From Caulochytrium protostelioides (lineage: Eukaryota; Chytridiomycota; Caulochytriomycetes; Caulochytriales; Caulochytriaceae): a stretch of 64,000 bases of DNA. How positions within the stretch are numbered: position 1 is the stretch's first letter; every line of letters starts with the position of its first letter. The DNA is taken from positions 1 to 64,000 of the forward strand of contig ML014182.1 in NCBI GenBank assembly GCA_003615045.1. Reading direction: 5' to 3'. The notes below the pieces were generated by a model that saw only the letters and a program-made list of their open reading frames with translations, was not told the origin of the DNA and did not search any database. Positions 41,015 through 52,010 of the stretch are shown here, one piece after another. A program made the position numbers and the translations under genes.

Positions 41015-42154
41015 CGCCGCCAGCCAAGCTTCCGCCGACTGACGCGACCGCAGCCAGACGAGCGGCGACGAGTTCAGCGCGAGCGCTCTGTGCGACATCA
41101 AACCACCCGAGGCTCGACCGGGCGAGGCCGGCTCGGCCGCACGCAGGGGTCGGCGTCCCTTCGCCGTCCCTTCGCCGTTGTCTCGCTGGGCTGGCCCAAG
41201 CTTCGGCCTCGGCCGGGGCGCCGACGGCCCGCTCAGCCCGCGTTGTCTGACGGAGCGGCGGTCGCCCCAAGAGGCGGGACGGCGCAGTGGAGGCGAGGCG
41301 AGACGCCAGCTTTTGCCCCATGGAACCAGGGGTTCTGCCCACGGCCCAGGCGGCGGCGTCGTCATTAAGTCAGCATAAGGGCACGCGATGCCGATGAGAA
41401 GAAGAGAGCACGCAGGTCCCGCTGGCGTATCGGCGCATCGCGGCGCATCTTGGGAGACGACGCGCTGGGTCATGCGTAGCGACGCGTCCTTCATGACCAC
41501 GACTTGCGGTGGCGATTTCACCGAGCCTCTCAACCACGACCCTCCTTTGTTTCTATTGATCCCCGCCTTGCCCCGCGTATGCTGCCCGACCGAGTACCCA
41601 ACGACATCTCTGCTGCGCTCGACGGGCCGCCATCCAAGTCCACCGCTGTCACGCGGCCGCCGACCCGCTGCGATCCAGCACAACACACGCTTGCGCAACG
41701 AATCTCACTCAGCGCCGGTGGTCCGTGTTTGCGCTGCGGATCACGCAACGCTTGCTGGTGTGTGGGCGCCGCGGCCGCCTGCGACGGCGTCGGCGACGAT
41801 AACGACAACGGCCACGGCAACGGCGTCGACCGCGGGCTCGGGGCACCCGGTCGGGGGGGACCGCCGCGCCGCCACGGGGCCCTGACACGACCGGCCTTGC
41901 GGCGGACGATCCAAGCACCTCCCATTACCGCGGTCGGGGTTTTCTCGAGTCCCGCGCTCACGTCCACGATCTTCTGCCGTGCATTGCCGACCCGCTTTTT
42001 TATACCGAATCTGGCCGCCTTCCTACCGCTGTCTTGATCGCGATCCTAACCCGACGCCGATTGATAAGCGCACGTGTCAGCTATCCCGCTAACGCCTCGC
42101 TGACTCGTCCTTTCCGTCGTCAACTGTGCTCGATCCGCTGGACCGACACCCGCC

Positions 42155-45100
42155 ATGGCGACTGCCGATGCCGCGGCCATCCTGGCATCGCCCCCGCATA
42201 CCGCTTCGTCGTCGGGCACCAGCGCCAAACCCACGCCGGTCCGTGCCGTGCCGGATTACGCCCACGCGTCGCCCCGATCTGCCGGATCGCCTGCGCAAGC
42301 GTCGCACGCGCCACATCCCGAGTCGACGGGTGCCATGGACGCCGCTGATCTGCTGCTGCTGCCCGCCCACGGCCGCGCGGGCCTCCAGCCTCCCGCGGAC
42401 CCAATACCCTCCGCTGGCGACGCCTCGCGCATGGCGACGCCGTCGGCCGCCATCGCGACCGCGGCACCCGGCCACAGCCACGGCACCGAGCGCCGCCTCT
42501 TTGCGCCGGCGTCCTACAAGAAAGCCCGCAAGATCTGGGAGGAGACATGCCGGTCGCTCAACGCCAACGGCATCAGCACCAGCCTCACGGCGGGCGGCGG
42601 CGGCGGCGGCGGCGACGCTCACGCGCTGATGATGAACGGGAACGGTAGCTACGGCTCGTCGGCCGGCGCGCTGGCGGCCTCGCTGGGCCCGTCGCTCAGC
42701 GGCTCCCTCGGCCGCTCGCTCACCCGCAACTCGTTCCTGGAGCTGAGCTGGATGGCCCGCTCGCCGCACGCCTTCTTCGGGCTCCCTGCCGGCCTCGGCG
42801 CCAGCGCCGGCCTCGGCCCGGCCGACTCGGCTGCCGGGCACGACGCCGCCGCCGCCGGAAACTCGCTTGCCGCCGGCCGCAGCGACCCGGCCAGCTTCGT
42901 CCGTCTCGAGGACCGGTACTGCCGCGACTTTGCATGCTGCGGGATCCAGCTGGAGAACCTTCACGAGCTCCTGCACCACATCGAAGAGCACCACGTGCCC
43001 GATACGGACTTGTCCGACGAGGACGACGAGGACGAGGAGGACGAGCGGCATGCTGGCGGCGCGGGTCCTACCGTCGTCGGCGGTAGTCGTGGTGGTGGTG
43101 GCGGCGGCGGCCACCTCGGTCTCCCTGGCGTCCCGACGACCGGCGTTGCGGGGGGTGTTCCGTCAGGCGGCGCCCGGCCGCCGCGGTACCGCCACCACAC
43201 GGCCCCGAAAGCCTGCCACGGCGGCAGCCAGACCCACCGCCGCCACCGCGGCCACGATGGCGACCTCAGCGACCACGACGACGTCCTGCCTTTTGAATTC
43301 GATACCCTGGACGTCGAGGACCGCATGACGGGCCTGGCCCTTCACGACCACGCGGGGCACCGCGGCGCCGGTCTCGGCGGCGTGAACGGCGCGGGCAGCA
43401 CGGGCTCGGGCACGAGCACGGGCACCGGGCCGCCGGGATCTGCGGGGCTGCCCTACGCGATGAGCGGCGGCGGGAGCAGCAGCGGCGGCAGTGGCAGCGG
43501 CGCCTCGACGCGCCGCCGCGCCCGCCGCCGCGGCGCCACCCAGACCGACTCGGCCCACGGCGTCATCGACATGACCCCCTGGGCGCCACGTCACCACAGC
43601 GCCATCTCCGGTCTGGTCGCGCCCGACCCGCTGCCCTTCACCTTTTCGGACGCCATGCACATGGCGCCCGCGCAGCTGTCTCACGCCCATGGCGGCGGCG
43701 GCACGGAGAGCGCCGCCAACAGCCATCTCATGTACTCGCTTGCTCACGGCGGCGGCGGCGGCGGCGGCGGGTTCACAACCGCGCACCCGAATGCCCCCGC
43801 GCCGCTCGTGCCGCCGCCCCTGCGCCGCGCCCAGTCGGCCTTCCAGGTTACACGCGCCCCCGCTGCATCCCAGATGCCCGCTGAGCTCGCCGGGTACGAT
43901 GCCGACGCGCTCAGCTCCCTCGCCGCCCTCGGCTACCCGGGGCTCGCCGGCTACATGGTGCCGAACCCGGTCAGCCACGTCGGCGGGACCGACCTCGCGG
44001 GCATGGGCCTGGGCGGCCTCGTGGGCGCCGGCCCCGCCGGCGCCGCGGGCTTCGTGCCCGGCGCCCCGGGTATCTCGGGCATCGCCCGCCAGCGCCAGGC
44101 TTCCTTGCCGGGCAGCGTCGTCCTGCCCACAAGCGCGCCCACGGCCGCCGAGGCTTCCGCTGCTTCAACGGCGTCGAGCGTGGCGTCGGCGGCACCCACG
44201 GCGTCGGCGGCATCGATGGCCAACGCGGCTCCACGACCGGCTTCCCGGCCGCGGGCGCCGCGCCCCGCGGCGCCGGCGTCAACGGCGACGCCCGCGATGC
44301 CCAGCGCGCCCGCTAGTACGACGCCCGCGGCGCCCGGCGGCACGCTGTTGAGCTACCTGTCGCCGGCGATCATCGCGCTGCGTCCGTATCACTGCATCTA
44401 CCCGCGCTGCGACAAAGACTACAAAAACGGCACCGGGCTCAAGCAGCACCTGCTGCACGTGCACGGCGAGTCGCCCGCGACGGTGATGCGGTCGCTGTCG
44501 ATCTGCGAGGCGGCGATCGCTGTCGGCGCCGTCACGGCCTCGGCCGTCCTCAGCGCGCCGGACGACGGCGACGTGGATGAGGCAGCCGAGGCGGAGGCCG
44601 CAGCGGCCGCGGCAGCGGCGCCCGTCGCGGATACAGATGCCGAGATGGACGCGGACGACGCGGACGATGACGATGAGACGGTCGACGAGTCGGCCGATGC
44701 GCCGCCCGCCGCGGACGGCGCGGCGGTGCTCGCCGCGGCGCCGTTGCACGATGTGGCTCTCGTGGGCCACACGGACGCGGTGGTGGCGCTCGCTGCGCTG
44801 CAGCTCGCGGCCAACACGATCGCGACGCCTGCGCTGCCCTCGCCCGCCGACCCCGCGCCCAAGCCGACGTTCGCGTGCATGCTGCCCCGCTGCACCCAGC
44901 GCTATCGCTCCGTCAGCGGGCTCAAGGCGCACCTCGAGAATCAGCACCGGGCGCGGCTCCGTGCCCAAGCGGTGGCGCAGCAGCGCGCGTCGGCCGCCGC
45001 CGCCGCGGCGCTCCGGCCCTTCGCGCCATCGCCGATCGATCCGGTATCGGGAAGCCACGACGCGACGTCGCCGCCGCCATCGTCGACCGTCGCCGCCGCC

Positions 45101-45346
45101 GCTGGAGGATCGCCGGGAGCGGCGGCGCCGTCGATCACCGTTTCGGCGGAGAGCCCGCGCGCGGCGCCGCTGCCCTCGGCACCGTCGGCCGCGCTCGCCG
45201 CGCAAGCGACGCCGACGGGCGGCTCGCTGGGCGTCGTGGCCGGCAAGCACCAGGCGTCGTCGCCGCTGCCGGCCCACTTCCTCAACCCGCGGGCCAAAGC
45301 AGCCACAGGCGCGAGCACCGAGAGCGGCAAGCGCCGCAAATGGTGA
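42155..45346 (+). CDS. Sfp1/JAZF1-like C2H2 zinc-finger factor
   Basis: Predicted nuclear factor related to fungal Sfp1, which controls ribosomal protein and ribosome-biogenesis genes, and to animal JAZF1. The 1063-residue single exon starts at 42155 (ATGG context). Three C2H2 units are visible. The first (about 250-281) has the family-specific form CCGIQLENLHELLHHIEEHH and is followed by an acidic run. The second (about 743-771) is CIYPRCDKDYKNGTGLKQHL with a closing HVH. The third (about 905-931) is CMLPRCTQRYRSVSGLKAHL with a closing QH. An N-terminal conserved-looking block is SYKKARKIWEETCRSLN. The remaining sequence is Ala/Gly/Ser/Pro-rich. The basic tail SGKRRKW may be a nuclear signal. 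Confidence 0.82.
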   Translation: MATADAAAILASPPHTASSSGTSAKPTPVRAVPDYAHASPRSAGSPAQASHAPHPESTGAMDAADLLLLPAHGRAGLQPPADPIPSAGDASRMATPSAAIATAAPGHSHGTERRLFAPASYKKARKIWEETCRSLNANGISTSLTAGGGGGGGDAHALMMNGNGSYGSSAGALAASLGPSLSGSLGRSLTRNSFLELSWMARSPHAFFGLPAGLGASAGLGPADSAAGHDAAAAGNSLAAGRSDPASFVRLEDRYCRDFACCGIQLENLHELLHHIEEHHVPDTDLSDEDDEDEEDERHAGGAGPTVVGGSRGGGGGGGHLGLPGVPTTGVAGGVPSGGARPPRYRHHTAPKACHGGSQTHRRHRGHDGDLSDHDDVLPFEFDTLDVEDRMTGLALHDHAGHRGAGLGGVNGAGSTGSGTSTGTGPPGSAGLPYAMSGGGSSSGGSGSGASTRRRARRRGATQTDSAHGVIDMTPWAPRHHSAISGLVAPDPLPFTFSDAMHMAPAQLSHAHGGGGTESAANSHLMYSLAHGGGGGGGGFTTAHPNAPAPLVPPPLRRAQSAFQVTRAPAASQMPAELAGYDADALSSLAALGYPGLAGYMVPNPVSHVGGTDLAGMGLGGLVGAGPAGAAGFVPGAPGISGIARQRQASLPGSVVLPTSAPTAAEASAASTASSVASAAPTASAASMANAAPRPASRPRAPRPAAPASTATPAMPSAPASTTPAAPGGTLLSYLSPAIIALRPYHCIYPRCDKDYKNGTGLKQHLLHVHGESPATVMRSLSICEAAIAVGAVTASAVLSAPDDGDVDEAAEAEAAAAAAAAPVADTDAEMDADDADDDDETVDESADAPPAADGAAVLAAAPLHDVALVGHTDAVVALAALQLAANTIATPALPSPADPAPKPTFACMLPRCTQRYRSVSGLKAHLENQHRARLRAQAVAQQRASAAAAAALRPFAPSPIDPVSGSHDATSPPPSSTVAAAAGGSPGAAAPSITVSAESPRAAPLPSAPSAALAAQATPTGGSLGVVAGKHQASSPLPAHFLNPRAKAATGASTESGKRRKW

Positions 45347-46800
45347 GGCGCCGCTCGCGGTCCCTGGATTCGCCCTGCGTTGCCGTGGTTCCGGGGAGTC
45401 GCGCTGTTGGATATCGCGCGCCTGTGTTCGCATCCGCTGGATGAGTCTGCGTCGCCGGGTGATGTATTCTTAAAGGTTCTGCTTGATGGCCGTTCATACT
45501 TGATGGTCCCGGTCCCACCGAGACGGCTGATGGCGCCCCGCACCAGTGGTGAGCCGTGGCTGGTTGCGGCTGCGAGCCTGGCTCGGAGTTCATGATGCAG
45601 AAAAAGGGTGGGCATCGACTCGTACCGAGACATCGCCTGATGCACAGACGAGACATAGACATAGTCTAGAATAAAAATCTTTTACTATGGCATCGTGTGA
45701 GCCCTGATCCGTCGCCATGTGGCTGGTCGACCAGATACCATTCCTTGGGTTTCAAGTCGCCCGCGCGGCCACCGCGGTCGCCGATGACAGTTGAATGGGC
45801 CCGTGGCTGGGCGACCGAGGAAGCGGGCCATGTCCAAGATCTCTTCCAACGGCGTCGCGCATGGCTGCGCAAGGGCCAGCCAGCGGGGTCGCGCACCAGC
45901 CAGGAAGGACCCAGGCTCCGGTGTGCTGGCCTCCTGCTCCTTCTTGCTGCGGGTCCCGGACCGCGCGAGCCGTCGGGATCGCCCGCCCATGCAGCAACCA
46001 TCGCGTCTGAGCGCGCTGGCGCCACCAGCGGCTGCCGATCCAGCCGCTACCGGCCAAGGGCTATCGATCCTGGCGCGTGCCCGCTTGTCTCGCACAGCAC
46101 GTGGCGACCACCACACTGCGGATGCGCTGTGATCGAGGCGGCCCATCGATAAGCCTCGCGACCGCAACGACGCGGCACTCTTCTGTGGCAGCGCCCGCCT
46201 TCTGGTGCTTGCCGCCGCCCCGCGGCGTGTCCGCACTTTCCACTTCTTTCCTCTCCCCCGCATGCCTCATGCCGCATCCCGCGTCCACATCGCACCCACG
46301 ACGCGACCGTCGCCACACGAAGGCCCTCGGCTCGACGCTGGCCAAGGCACGCTTCGCGTCAGCATCGCCCTGCGCAGGCGCGTTCCATCGCCACCGGCAT
46401 CCATCCCTCAGCCCGTCGACCCCTCTTCTTCGTGATGGACTCGCGCTTGATCGAAATTACTATCGTTATCCGTTTTCTTGGGGCCTTTTCGAGTGCATCG
46501 CTGTTATCGCGCCTGCTGTATCTGACCTGCTGTCACTAAGCCTGCTATCATCTGGCCTGCCGTATCCGGCCTTCTTCCCGACCGTGCGACCCATTTGCCC
46601 ATCGACGATCGTGACCGACCCTGAGTGACCTGCACCTGACCCCGAGCTGAGACGTGAGATTGCGCTAGGCTCTGTGAGACCGCTTGATCTTTTCGTCGCG
46701 CGCGCTCCCGACGCGCGTCCCTCCTCCCTTTCTCGTCCTATTTTTCATACCTTTTTTTCCCTCTTTATCTTGCCCACCCATCACGCCATCGATCGCCACC
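45347..46800. other. Intergenic region and PP2A promoter
   Basis: 1.45 kb between two plus-strand genes. The last 100 bases before the PP2A start are pyrimidine-rich with T runs, typical of strong fungal promoters. At 46500-46570 a motif of the type CTGCTRTATCTGGCC recurs imperfectly three to four times. No gene is supported. Confidence 0.5.
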
Positions 46801-47730
46801 ATGTCGCAGCTCCAGGATGTGTCCGACGTGGACGGCTGGATCAGCATGCTCATGTCGTGCAAGCAGCTGCCTGAGAACGAGGTGAAGAAGCTCTGCGAGA
46901 AGGCGCGCGAGATCCTCGCCGAGGAATCCAACGTGCAGCCCGTGCGCTGCCCCGTGACGGTGTGCGGCGACATCCACGGCCAATTCCACGACCTGATGGA
47001 GCTCTTCCGCATCGGCGGCAACTCGCCCGACACCAACTACCTGTTCATGGGCGACTATGTTGACCGCGGGTACTACTCGGTCGAGACGGTCACGCTACTC
47101 GTCGCGCTGAAGGTCCGCTTCCGCGACCGCGTCACGATCCTGCGCGGCAACCACGAGTCCCGCCAGATCACCCAGGTCTATGGCTTCTATGACGAGTGCT
47201 TGCGCAAGTACGGCACCGCCAACGTCTGGAAGTACTTCACCGACCTCTTCGACTACCTGCCGCTGACCGCCCTCATTGAGGACCAGATCTTCTGCCTCCA
47301 CGGCGGCCTCAGCCCCTCGATTGACACGCTCGACCACATCCGCTCGCTCGACCGCATCCAGGAAGTGCCCCACGAGGGCCCGATGTGCGACCTGCTGTGG
47401 TCCGACCCCGACGAGCGATGCGGCTGGGGCATCAGCCCCCGCGGCGCCGGGTATACCTTCGGCCACGACATCTCCGAGGCCTTCAACCACAACAACGGCC
47501 TCACCCTCATCGCGCGCGCGCACCAGCTCGTCATGGAGGGCTACAACTGGTGCCAGGAGCGCAATGTCGTCACCATCTTCTCTGCGCCCAATTACTGCTA
47601 CCGCTGCGGCAACCAGGCCGCTATCATGGAGATCGATGAGCACCTCAAGTACACATTCCTCCAGTTCGACCCGGCCCCGCGTCGCGGCGAGCCCCACGTC
47701 ACGCGGCGTACCCCGGACTACTTCCTGTAA
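46801..47730 (+). CDS. Serine/threonine protein phosphatase 2A catalytic subunit
   Basis: Catalytic subunit of PP2A (yeast Pph21/22, human PPP2CA), acting with A and B subunits on many phosphoproteins. The start [17 protein letters not shown] at 46801 follows a CACC context and gives 309 residues, exactly the usual length. Metal and substrate motifs are intact: GDIHGQ (57-62), [10 protein letters not shown] (about 84-93), [20 protein letters not shown] (from about 113), and the histidines of the LHGG and ARAHQL motifs. The C-terminus TPDYFL carries the Tyr and the terminal Leu that is carboxymethylated in the family. An upstream in-frame extension to 46684 is hydrophobic and has no counterpart. 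It has no intron and converges with SPAG16. Confidence 0.98.
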   Translation: MSQLQDVSDVDGWISMLMSCKQLPENEVKKLCEKAREILAEESNVQPVRCPVTVCGDIHGQFHDLMELFRIGGNSPDTNYLFMGDYVDRGYYSVETVTLLVALKVRFRDRVTILRGNHESRQITQVYGFYDECLRKYGTANVWKYFTDLFDYLPLTALIEDQIFCLHGGLSPSIDTLDHIRSLDRIQEVPHEGPMCDLLWSDPDERCGWGISPRGAGYTFGHDISEAFNHNNGLTLIARAHQLVMEGYNWCQERNVVTIFSAPNYCYRCGNQAAIMEIDEHLKYTFLQFDPAPRRGEPHVTRRTPDYFL

Positions 47731-49007
47731 ATGTCTTGTTATTTGTTTTTCTTTTTTGTTTCCCAGCGCTGGGTTCTGGATGACCGGCGCCTACGGCAAC
47801 ATGCATTCTGCATCAAATTGGTGCCGCGGGCACTCATGCCGAGATAAAAGTGAGAGAACCGGGGAGAGAACAAGGGGAATACATCCCGTATCGCATAGAA
47901 GGGTGCAATCTTTTCCGCCTCAGTCGCTCGGCCGGGTCTGGTTGTCCGCGCCGGCTTGCTGGGTGCTCTCCATCGACCGAGCCCTGGTTTGACCGAGACT
48001 GGTTTCGGATTGCAGCGCCGAAGACATGTGACGGTCTCATGATCGCAGCGGAGTTTTCATGGCAGAGTGCCTGCAACGAGCAGAGGGTATCAGAGTATGG
48101 CTGATGGGAGTCTAAAAAGGCCGCGAGGACACGGCTGTGAAGCTAAGTCGATTGCCGGTCTCTGAGCCCATCGCGTGCGAGTCCCAAGCCACACCGTCAT
48201 TGTGATCCTCGCGTGCTGCGCGCCCTCCGCCCCATTTTCAACCATCGCCAAAAGGTTCACCACGCAGAGTCCATGAACGACCATGCCGACAAGTCGACAA
48301 CGCATGAGCGCCGACCGGTTCACTTCCATCGCATACGAATGGCATTCCCGTCGTATACTCATGCATCGCATGTCGAGCTCCGAGACGGCGCAAATCAGAT
48401 TTGCATGATTCCCATCTCGTTCGAGGATGCCATCACCATCGATCGGCAAAAGCGTGGGCCAGCAGTGGCCGATCAACCATCGAGCGTTCTCAAAACAGAG
48501 CATGACGCATTACACGAGGGGTTTTAGGGGCGCTCATGGAACGTACAGCTGGAGATGACGACACAGCAACGCAGATCGCATGTATCGTAGAATGGTTCGA
48601 AACACCGCATTCTTACTGATGATGGCGAGCGCCACGATGATTCCATCTGCCCAGACTGGATATTGTGACCATAGGCTCGGTGAGTAAATCCTCGGAGGTG
48701 ATCGCCAAGGGGCCGATCGATGCTGGTCTCGCCAGTCATCAGCGTCGCGCCGAACCGTCTTGGAATAGTCTGTCTTGTCTCTAGTTTTAGAATTGACTAT
48801 TGAAAGTACGATCCAGGCAGACCGTTAGTCCATTTTACTGCCTCCGCCTCGCTTGAGGGATTTCCCAGACCTCGGAGGATCGATGACCGCGTCGGGGTCG
48901 TGAACTATCTCGACCAGGACAAGAACGATTAAGCCAATGAATACTCTACTTTTACACAACGCGGCGCCGCGGCCAATGTCATCGCAATCTCACGTTCACG
49001 GATCCCA
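47731..49007. other. Convergent intergenic region
   Basis: Lies between the 3' ends of PP2A (+) and SPAG16 (-). T-rich sequence just after the PP2A stop (47733-47762) fits a 3' UTR. The rest is of lower GC than the genes and shows no gene, RNA or clear repeat. Confidence 0.55.
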
Positions 49008-52000
49008 TCACTGGAAAATGCGGATCTGGCCGTCGCGCTCGCCAAGCACGAGCGCCTCGGTGGTGCGGTGGAAGCGAAGTTTGCCAAAGTCGACGTCGAG
49101 GCGGCCGCTGCGGCCGCGGGACGCCTCAGACGCGCCGGAGGTCTGCCACGCCGTCAGCAGCGACCCCTCGGTGCCGGTCGAGTTGTGGACGAGACTGATC
49201 GCGCAGACCGCCCCGACGCTCGTGGTCACGAACACCGTGTTGCCGCTCTTGTCGAATGCGATGCCCCCGAGCGCCGGCGCCTGGGCGGCCGACGCGACCG
49301 GGGCGGGTTCTCCGCCCAGCGGGCCGCCCGTAGGGCCCGCGAGGCCCGCGCCGGCGGGCGTGACCGCGCCGTCGCGCCAGACCTGCAGCGCGGCGAGCGG
49401 CGTCTTGGTGTTCTTGGCGTCCCAAACCATCACGCGGCCGCTTGCATCGACGGTGCCGAAGTGCCGCGCCTGGAACGTATGCGCAAAGTCCAACACCGCT
49501 GCGCCTGTGTGCGCCGTTAGCGTCCGCGAGCACAGCGATGTGCGCGCGTCCCACATACAAACTGTTGCGTCGCCGGACGCGGTGACGACGGTGTTCGAGT
49601 ACGGCACGAAGCCCGTCGCGTGGATCGCGCCCGCATGCCCCCGGAACGTCTGACGGCACTTGCCGCTCCGCAGGTCCCACAGCTTCGTCAAGCCGTCCTG
49701 CGCGCCCGCGAGCACAAAGTCGCCCGTGTCGTGGTACGCCACGGCGCTCACGGCGCTCTCACGGGCGCCGCTAGCGTCGCCGCCCAGCGTCATGGTCGCC
49801 GCATCGCCGCCGCCACTAGATCCGGTCGCGGCTGTCGCGCCGGCGTTGGCCGTCAGTGGCCAGATCTTGACCGAGCCATCGTCGGCGCCTGTAATCAGGC
49901 TCGCGCCGTTCGGACTGAAGTCGAGGTCCGTGATCGTCGGCGCGCTCGTGGCGCCGCGCGCCGCAAGACCGCTGCCCGAGCCCATGTTCCATCCGGCGGT
50001 CGACGAGCGGCCCTGCGTCTGGCCGACCATGATCAGGTTGCCGTTGAGGCCCCACAGCTTCCACCCGCCGCCGTCGTTGCGCGCCGCGGACGCCAGCATC
50101 GGCTTCTTGGGGTGCAGCCGCAGCGCCGTGATGGGCCCGTGGTGCGCGACGATGGCCAATGTCTCGATCGGCGGCGCCACGGCGCCGATCAGCGTCCCGC
50201 CCGCCGTCTTGGGCTCGTCGGCCGCCGCGGCCGCCGCCGTCGTGGACACCATGGCGACCGTCTCGGTGCCCGGCGTCGACGGCGCCACGGCTGCGTTCGG
50301 CCGCCACGGCGCCGCGCGCATGTGACTGAAAGGGTTCGGCCGGTCCTCGAGCGGCAGCACAGCGCGCGCCGCCGGCGTGCCGCCGGACGCGGGGCCGCCG
50401 CCGCCGCCCAGACTACTGCCCGCACCGTGGGGGTGGCCGGAGGCGGGGCCCGTCGTCGGTGAGAAAGATGTGTGGCCGCCGGAAGCGTTGGACGGCGCGA
50501 TTGGCAGCGGCGGCACCGGCGGCGAGGAAGCGACCAGCCCGCCCGCCTGATGAGATCCCGCGGCGCCGTGGCGGCCCGCGGTCCCGGCGCCGGCGGTGGG
50601 GTCATGGAGGTTCCGCGGCGGCGCGGCATGCGACGTCGCCGACGCCGGTCCACGCCTGGCGGCCGCCGTTGCCGGCACGGCCGTGGACGCTGTGGGCGAT
50701 GCGGGCGCAAATGACACGAGCCCGGGACCATGCGGCTGGTGGTGCGATGGCGATACGGGCGGTATCGGGGACAGATGCCGTTCGCGGTCGCGGTCGGCGT
50801 CCGCAGGACGCGAGGCGCGGTCGAAGCTGCGACCCTTGGCAGCCGAGGCCATCCGTGGTGACTGGGGCGGATGGATGGGCCCGGCGGTGGGACTGGCGGC
50901 GGCCGCCGAGCGGGCCGCCTGCAGCGCCTCGGTACCCGCGATGGCGCGGTCAGTGGGCGCCGCGAGCGGCGCCCGCGGCTTCTCGGCAAACGCGCGTTCC
51001 TTTTCGATCCGTAGCAGCACGAGCTCTTTGTTGAGCGCCTCGACGGTGGTCCGGAGCTGCTTGAGCTTGGCGGTCGCGTCGTCGCGCTCGGCGCGGAGCG
51101 TCTTGTTCTCGATTTCAATCGTCTTTTTCTCGAGCGCGATGCGCTGGCGGTGCCGGCGGTGCGTGATGCTTTCGCGCTTGAAGCGCTCGTTGTCGTCGTA
51201 CATGTTGCCCGCGCGCGCCTTGTAACTGTCCGCTTCGGCGCTGAGGTCGTTCACGGCAACCTGCAGGTTGTGGTTCTGTCGGTATACGTCGGGCAGACGC
51301 GCGTTCTCGATCATCAGGGACAGCTTGCCGGTCTGCTTCAGCGTATACAGCTCGTTCTGGAACGTCTGCATCGTGCGCGTGAAGCCGTGCAGCACCAGGA
51401 AATTCCGCAGAAAATCTTCGACGCACTCGTCACCGCTCTTCACTTCAGGCACCGGCGCCGCGGCCTGCGCACGCTTCGGCTCCTGGCTGGAGGCGTGCCG
51501 CCCGCCGTCAGCGCCGTCCGAGTCCATAAACCGCGCGTGGCCGTGCTGCGCAGTGGCGCGCGCATTGTACCGCTTCAGCCGCATCAGCGACGACTCCAAC
51601 GTCTCGCTGACGTCCGACGCATCACCATCATCGTCTTCAAAGCGCCCATGGTGGGCGTCGCCGCCCTGGACGCCGTCGCCGCCGCCACGGTCCATGTCGT
51701 CGTCGCCATAGCCGTGGAGCAGCGGCAAGTCCGACTCGACGTTCTGGTAGATGTCGTTGGCATGGGCAATGCGGACGGCGACTCCACCCTTGCTGCGGGC
51801 CGCAGGGCTGCCTGGGCTCGCGACAGCCGCCGCCGCGGCGGCATTCGACGCGGGCGTTCCGAGCGGCATAGTGCTGCCCAGGGCCGCGCCGGTATTGGGC
51901 GCTGCGCTCGGCGGCGCGAACGGATCGACCGGGATGGGGCTGGTGTGCGCGTCGAGTTTATCGGGCTGCGGCGACGCGCGGCTCGCCGCCGTCATCCCGG

Positions 52001-52010
52001 CGTCGGCCAT
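49008..52010 (-). CDS. SPAG16: Axonemal central-apparatus protein SPAG16/PF20
   Basis: WD40 protein of the central-pair bridge of motile cilia (PF20 in Chlamydomonas). The 1000-residue single exon starts MADAGMTAASRAS at 52010. Residues about 188-235 form the family's N-terminal motif (DFLRNFLVLHGFTRTMQTFQ), followed by ENARLPDVYRQNHNLQVAV. A coiled coil runs from about 253 to 340. A disordered Ala/Pro/His/Gly-rich linker spans about 345-610. Seven WD-type blades occupy about 615-1000, for example GASLITGADDGSVKIW, FVLAGAQDGLTKLWDLRSGK and TVVTASGDATVCMWDARTS. The linker is much longer than in animal SPAG16. This is the third cilium gene of the window, and it is divergent from the condensation-like gene. 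Confidence 0.9.
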   Translation of the reverse strand: MADAGMTAASRASPQPDKLDAHTSPIPVDPFAPPSAAPNTGAALGSTMPLGTPASNAAAAAAVASPGSPAARSKGGVAVRIAHANDIYQNVESDLPLLHGYGDDDMDRGGGDGVQGGDAHHGRFEDDDGDASDVSETLESSLMRLKRYNARATAQHGHARFMDSDGADGGRHASSQEPKRAQAAAPVPEVKSGDECVEDFLRNFLVLHGFTRTMQTFQNELYTLKQTGKLSLMIENARLPDVYRQNHNLQVAVNDLSAEADSYKARAGNMYDDNERFKRESITHRRHRQRIALEKKTIEIENKTLRAERDDATAKLKQLRTTVEALNKELVLLRIEKERAFAEKPRAPLAAPTDRAIAGTEALQAARSAAAASPTAGPIHPPQSPRMASAAKGRSFDRASRPADADRDRERHLSPIPPVSPSHHQPHGPGLVSFAPASPTASTAVPATAAARRGPASATSHAAPPRNLHDPTAGAGTAGRHGAAGSHQAGGLVASSPPVPPLPIAPSNASGGHTSFSPTTGPASGHPHGAGSSLGGGGGPASGGTPAARAVLPLEDRPNPFSHMRAAPWRPNAAVAPSTPGTETVAMVSTTAAAAAADEPKTAGGTLIGAVAPPIETLAIVAHHGPITALRLHPKKPMLASAARNDGGGWKLWGLNGNLIMVGQTQGRSSTAGWNMGSGSGLAARGATSAPTITDLDFSPNGASLITGADDGSVKIWPLTANAGATAATGSSGGGDAATMTLGGDASGARESAVSAVAYHDTGDFVLAGAQDGLTKLWDLRSGKCRQTFRGHAGAIHATGFVPYSNTVVTASGDATVCMWDARTSLCSRTLTAHTGAAVLDFAHTFQARHFGTVDASGRVMVWDAKNTKTPLAALQVWRDGAVTPAGAGLAGPTGGPLGGEPAPVASAAQAPALGGIAFDKSGNTVFVTTSVGAVCAISLVHNSTGTEGSLLTAWQTSGASEASRGRSGRLDVDFGKLRFHRTTEALVLGERDGQIRIFQ

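Larger units (their letters stand above)
39506..42154. other. Largest gene-free gap, GC-rich
   Basis: 2.6 kb between the IBtk-like and Sfp1-like genes. It contains a GCG trinucleotide run at 40741-40792, a CGGTCG run at about 40985-41014, a T-rich patch at 40820-40860 and a short reading frame with a presequence-like start (annotated separately). Other long frames overlap in several phases and look spurious. Confidence 0.5.

Noticed and set aside
39931-41368. Overlapping frames of about 340 codons on both strands in the large gap
   Set aside because: Low-complexity Arg/Pro/Gly translations created by GC-rich repeats, with no recognisable domain on either strand.
48115-48205. tRNA-like arrangement in the region after PP2A
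   Set aside because: A T-arm-like GCGAGTC is present, but neither strand gives a consistent acceptor stem, D arm and anticodon stem.
48580-48610. TTCGAAA string resembling a T loop
   Set aside because: The flanking bases do not pair as a T stem and no acceptor stem is found.
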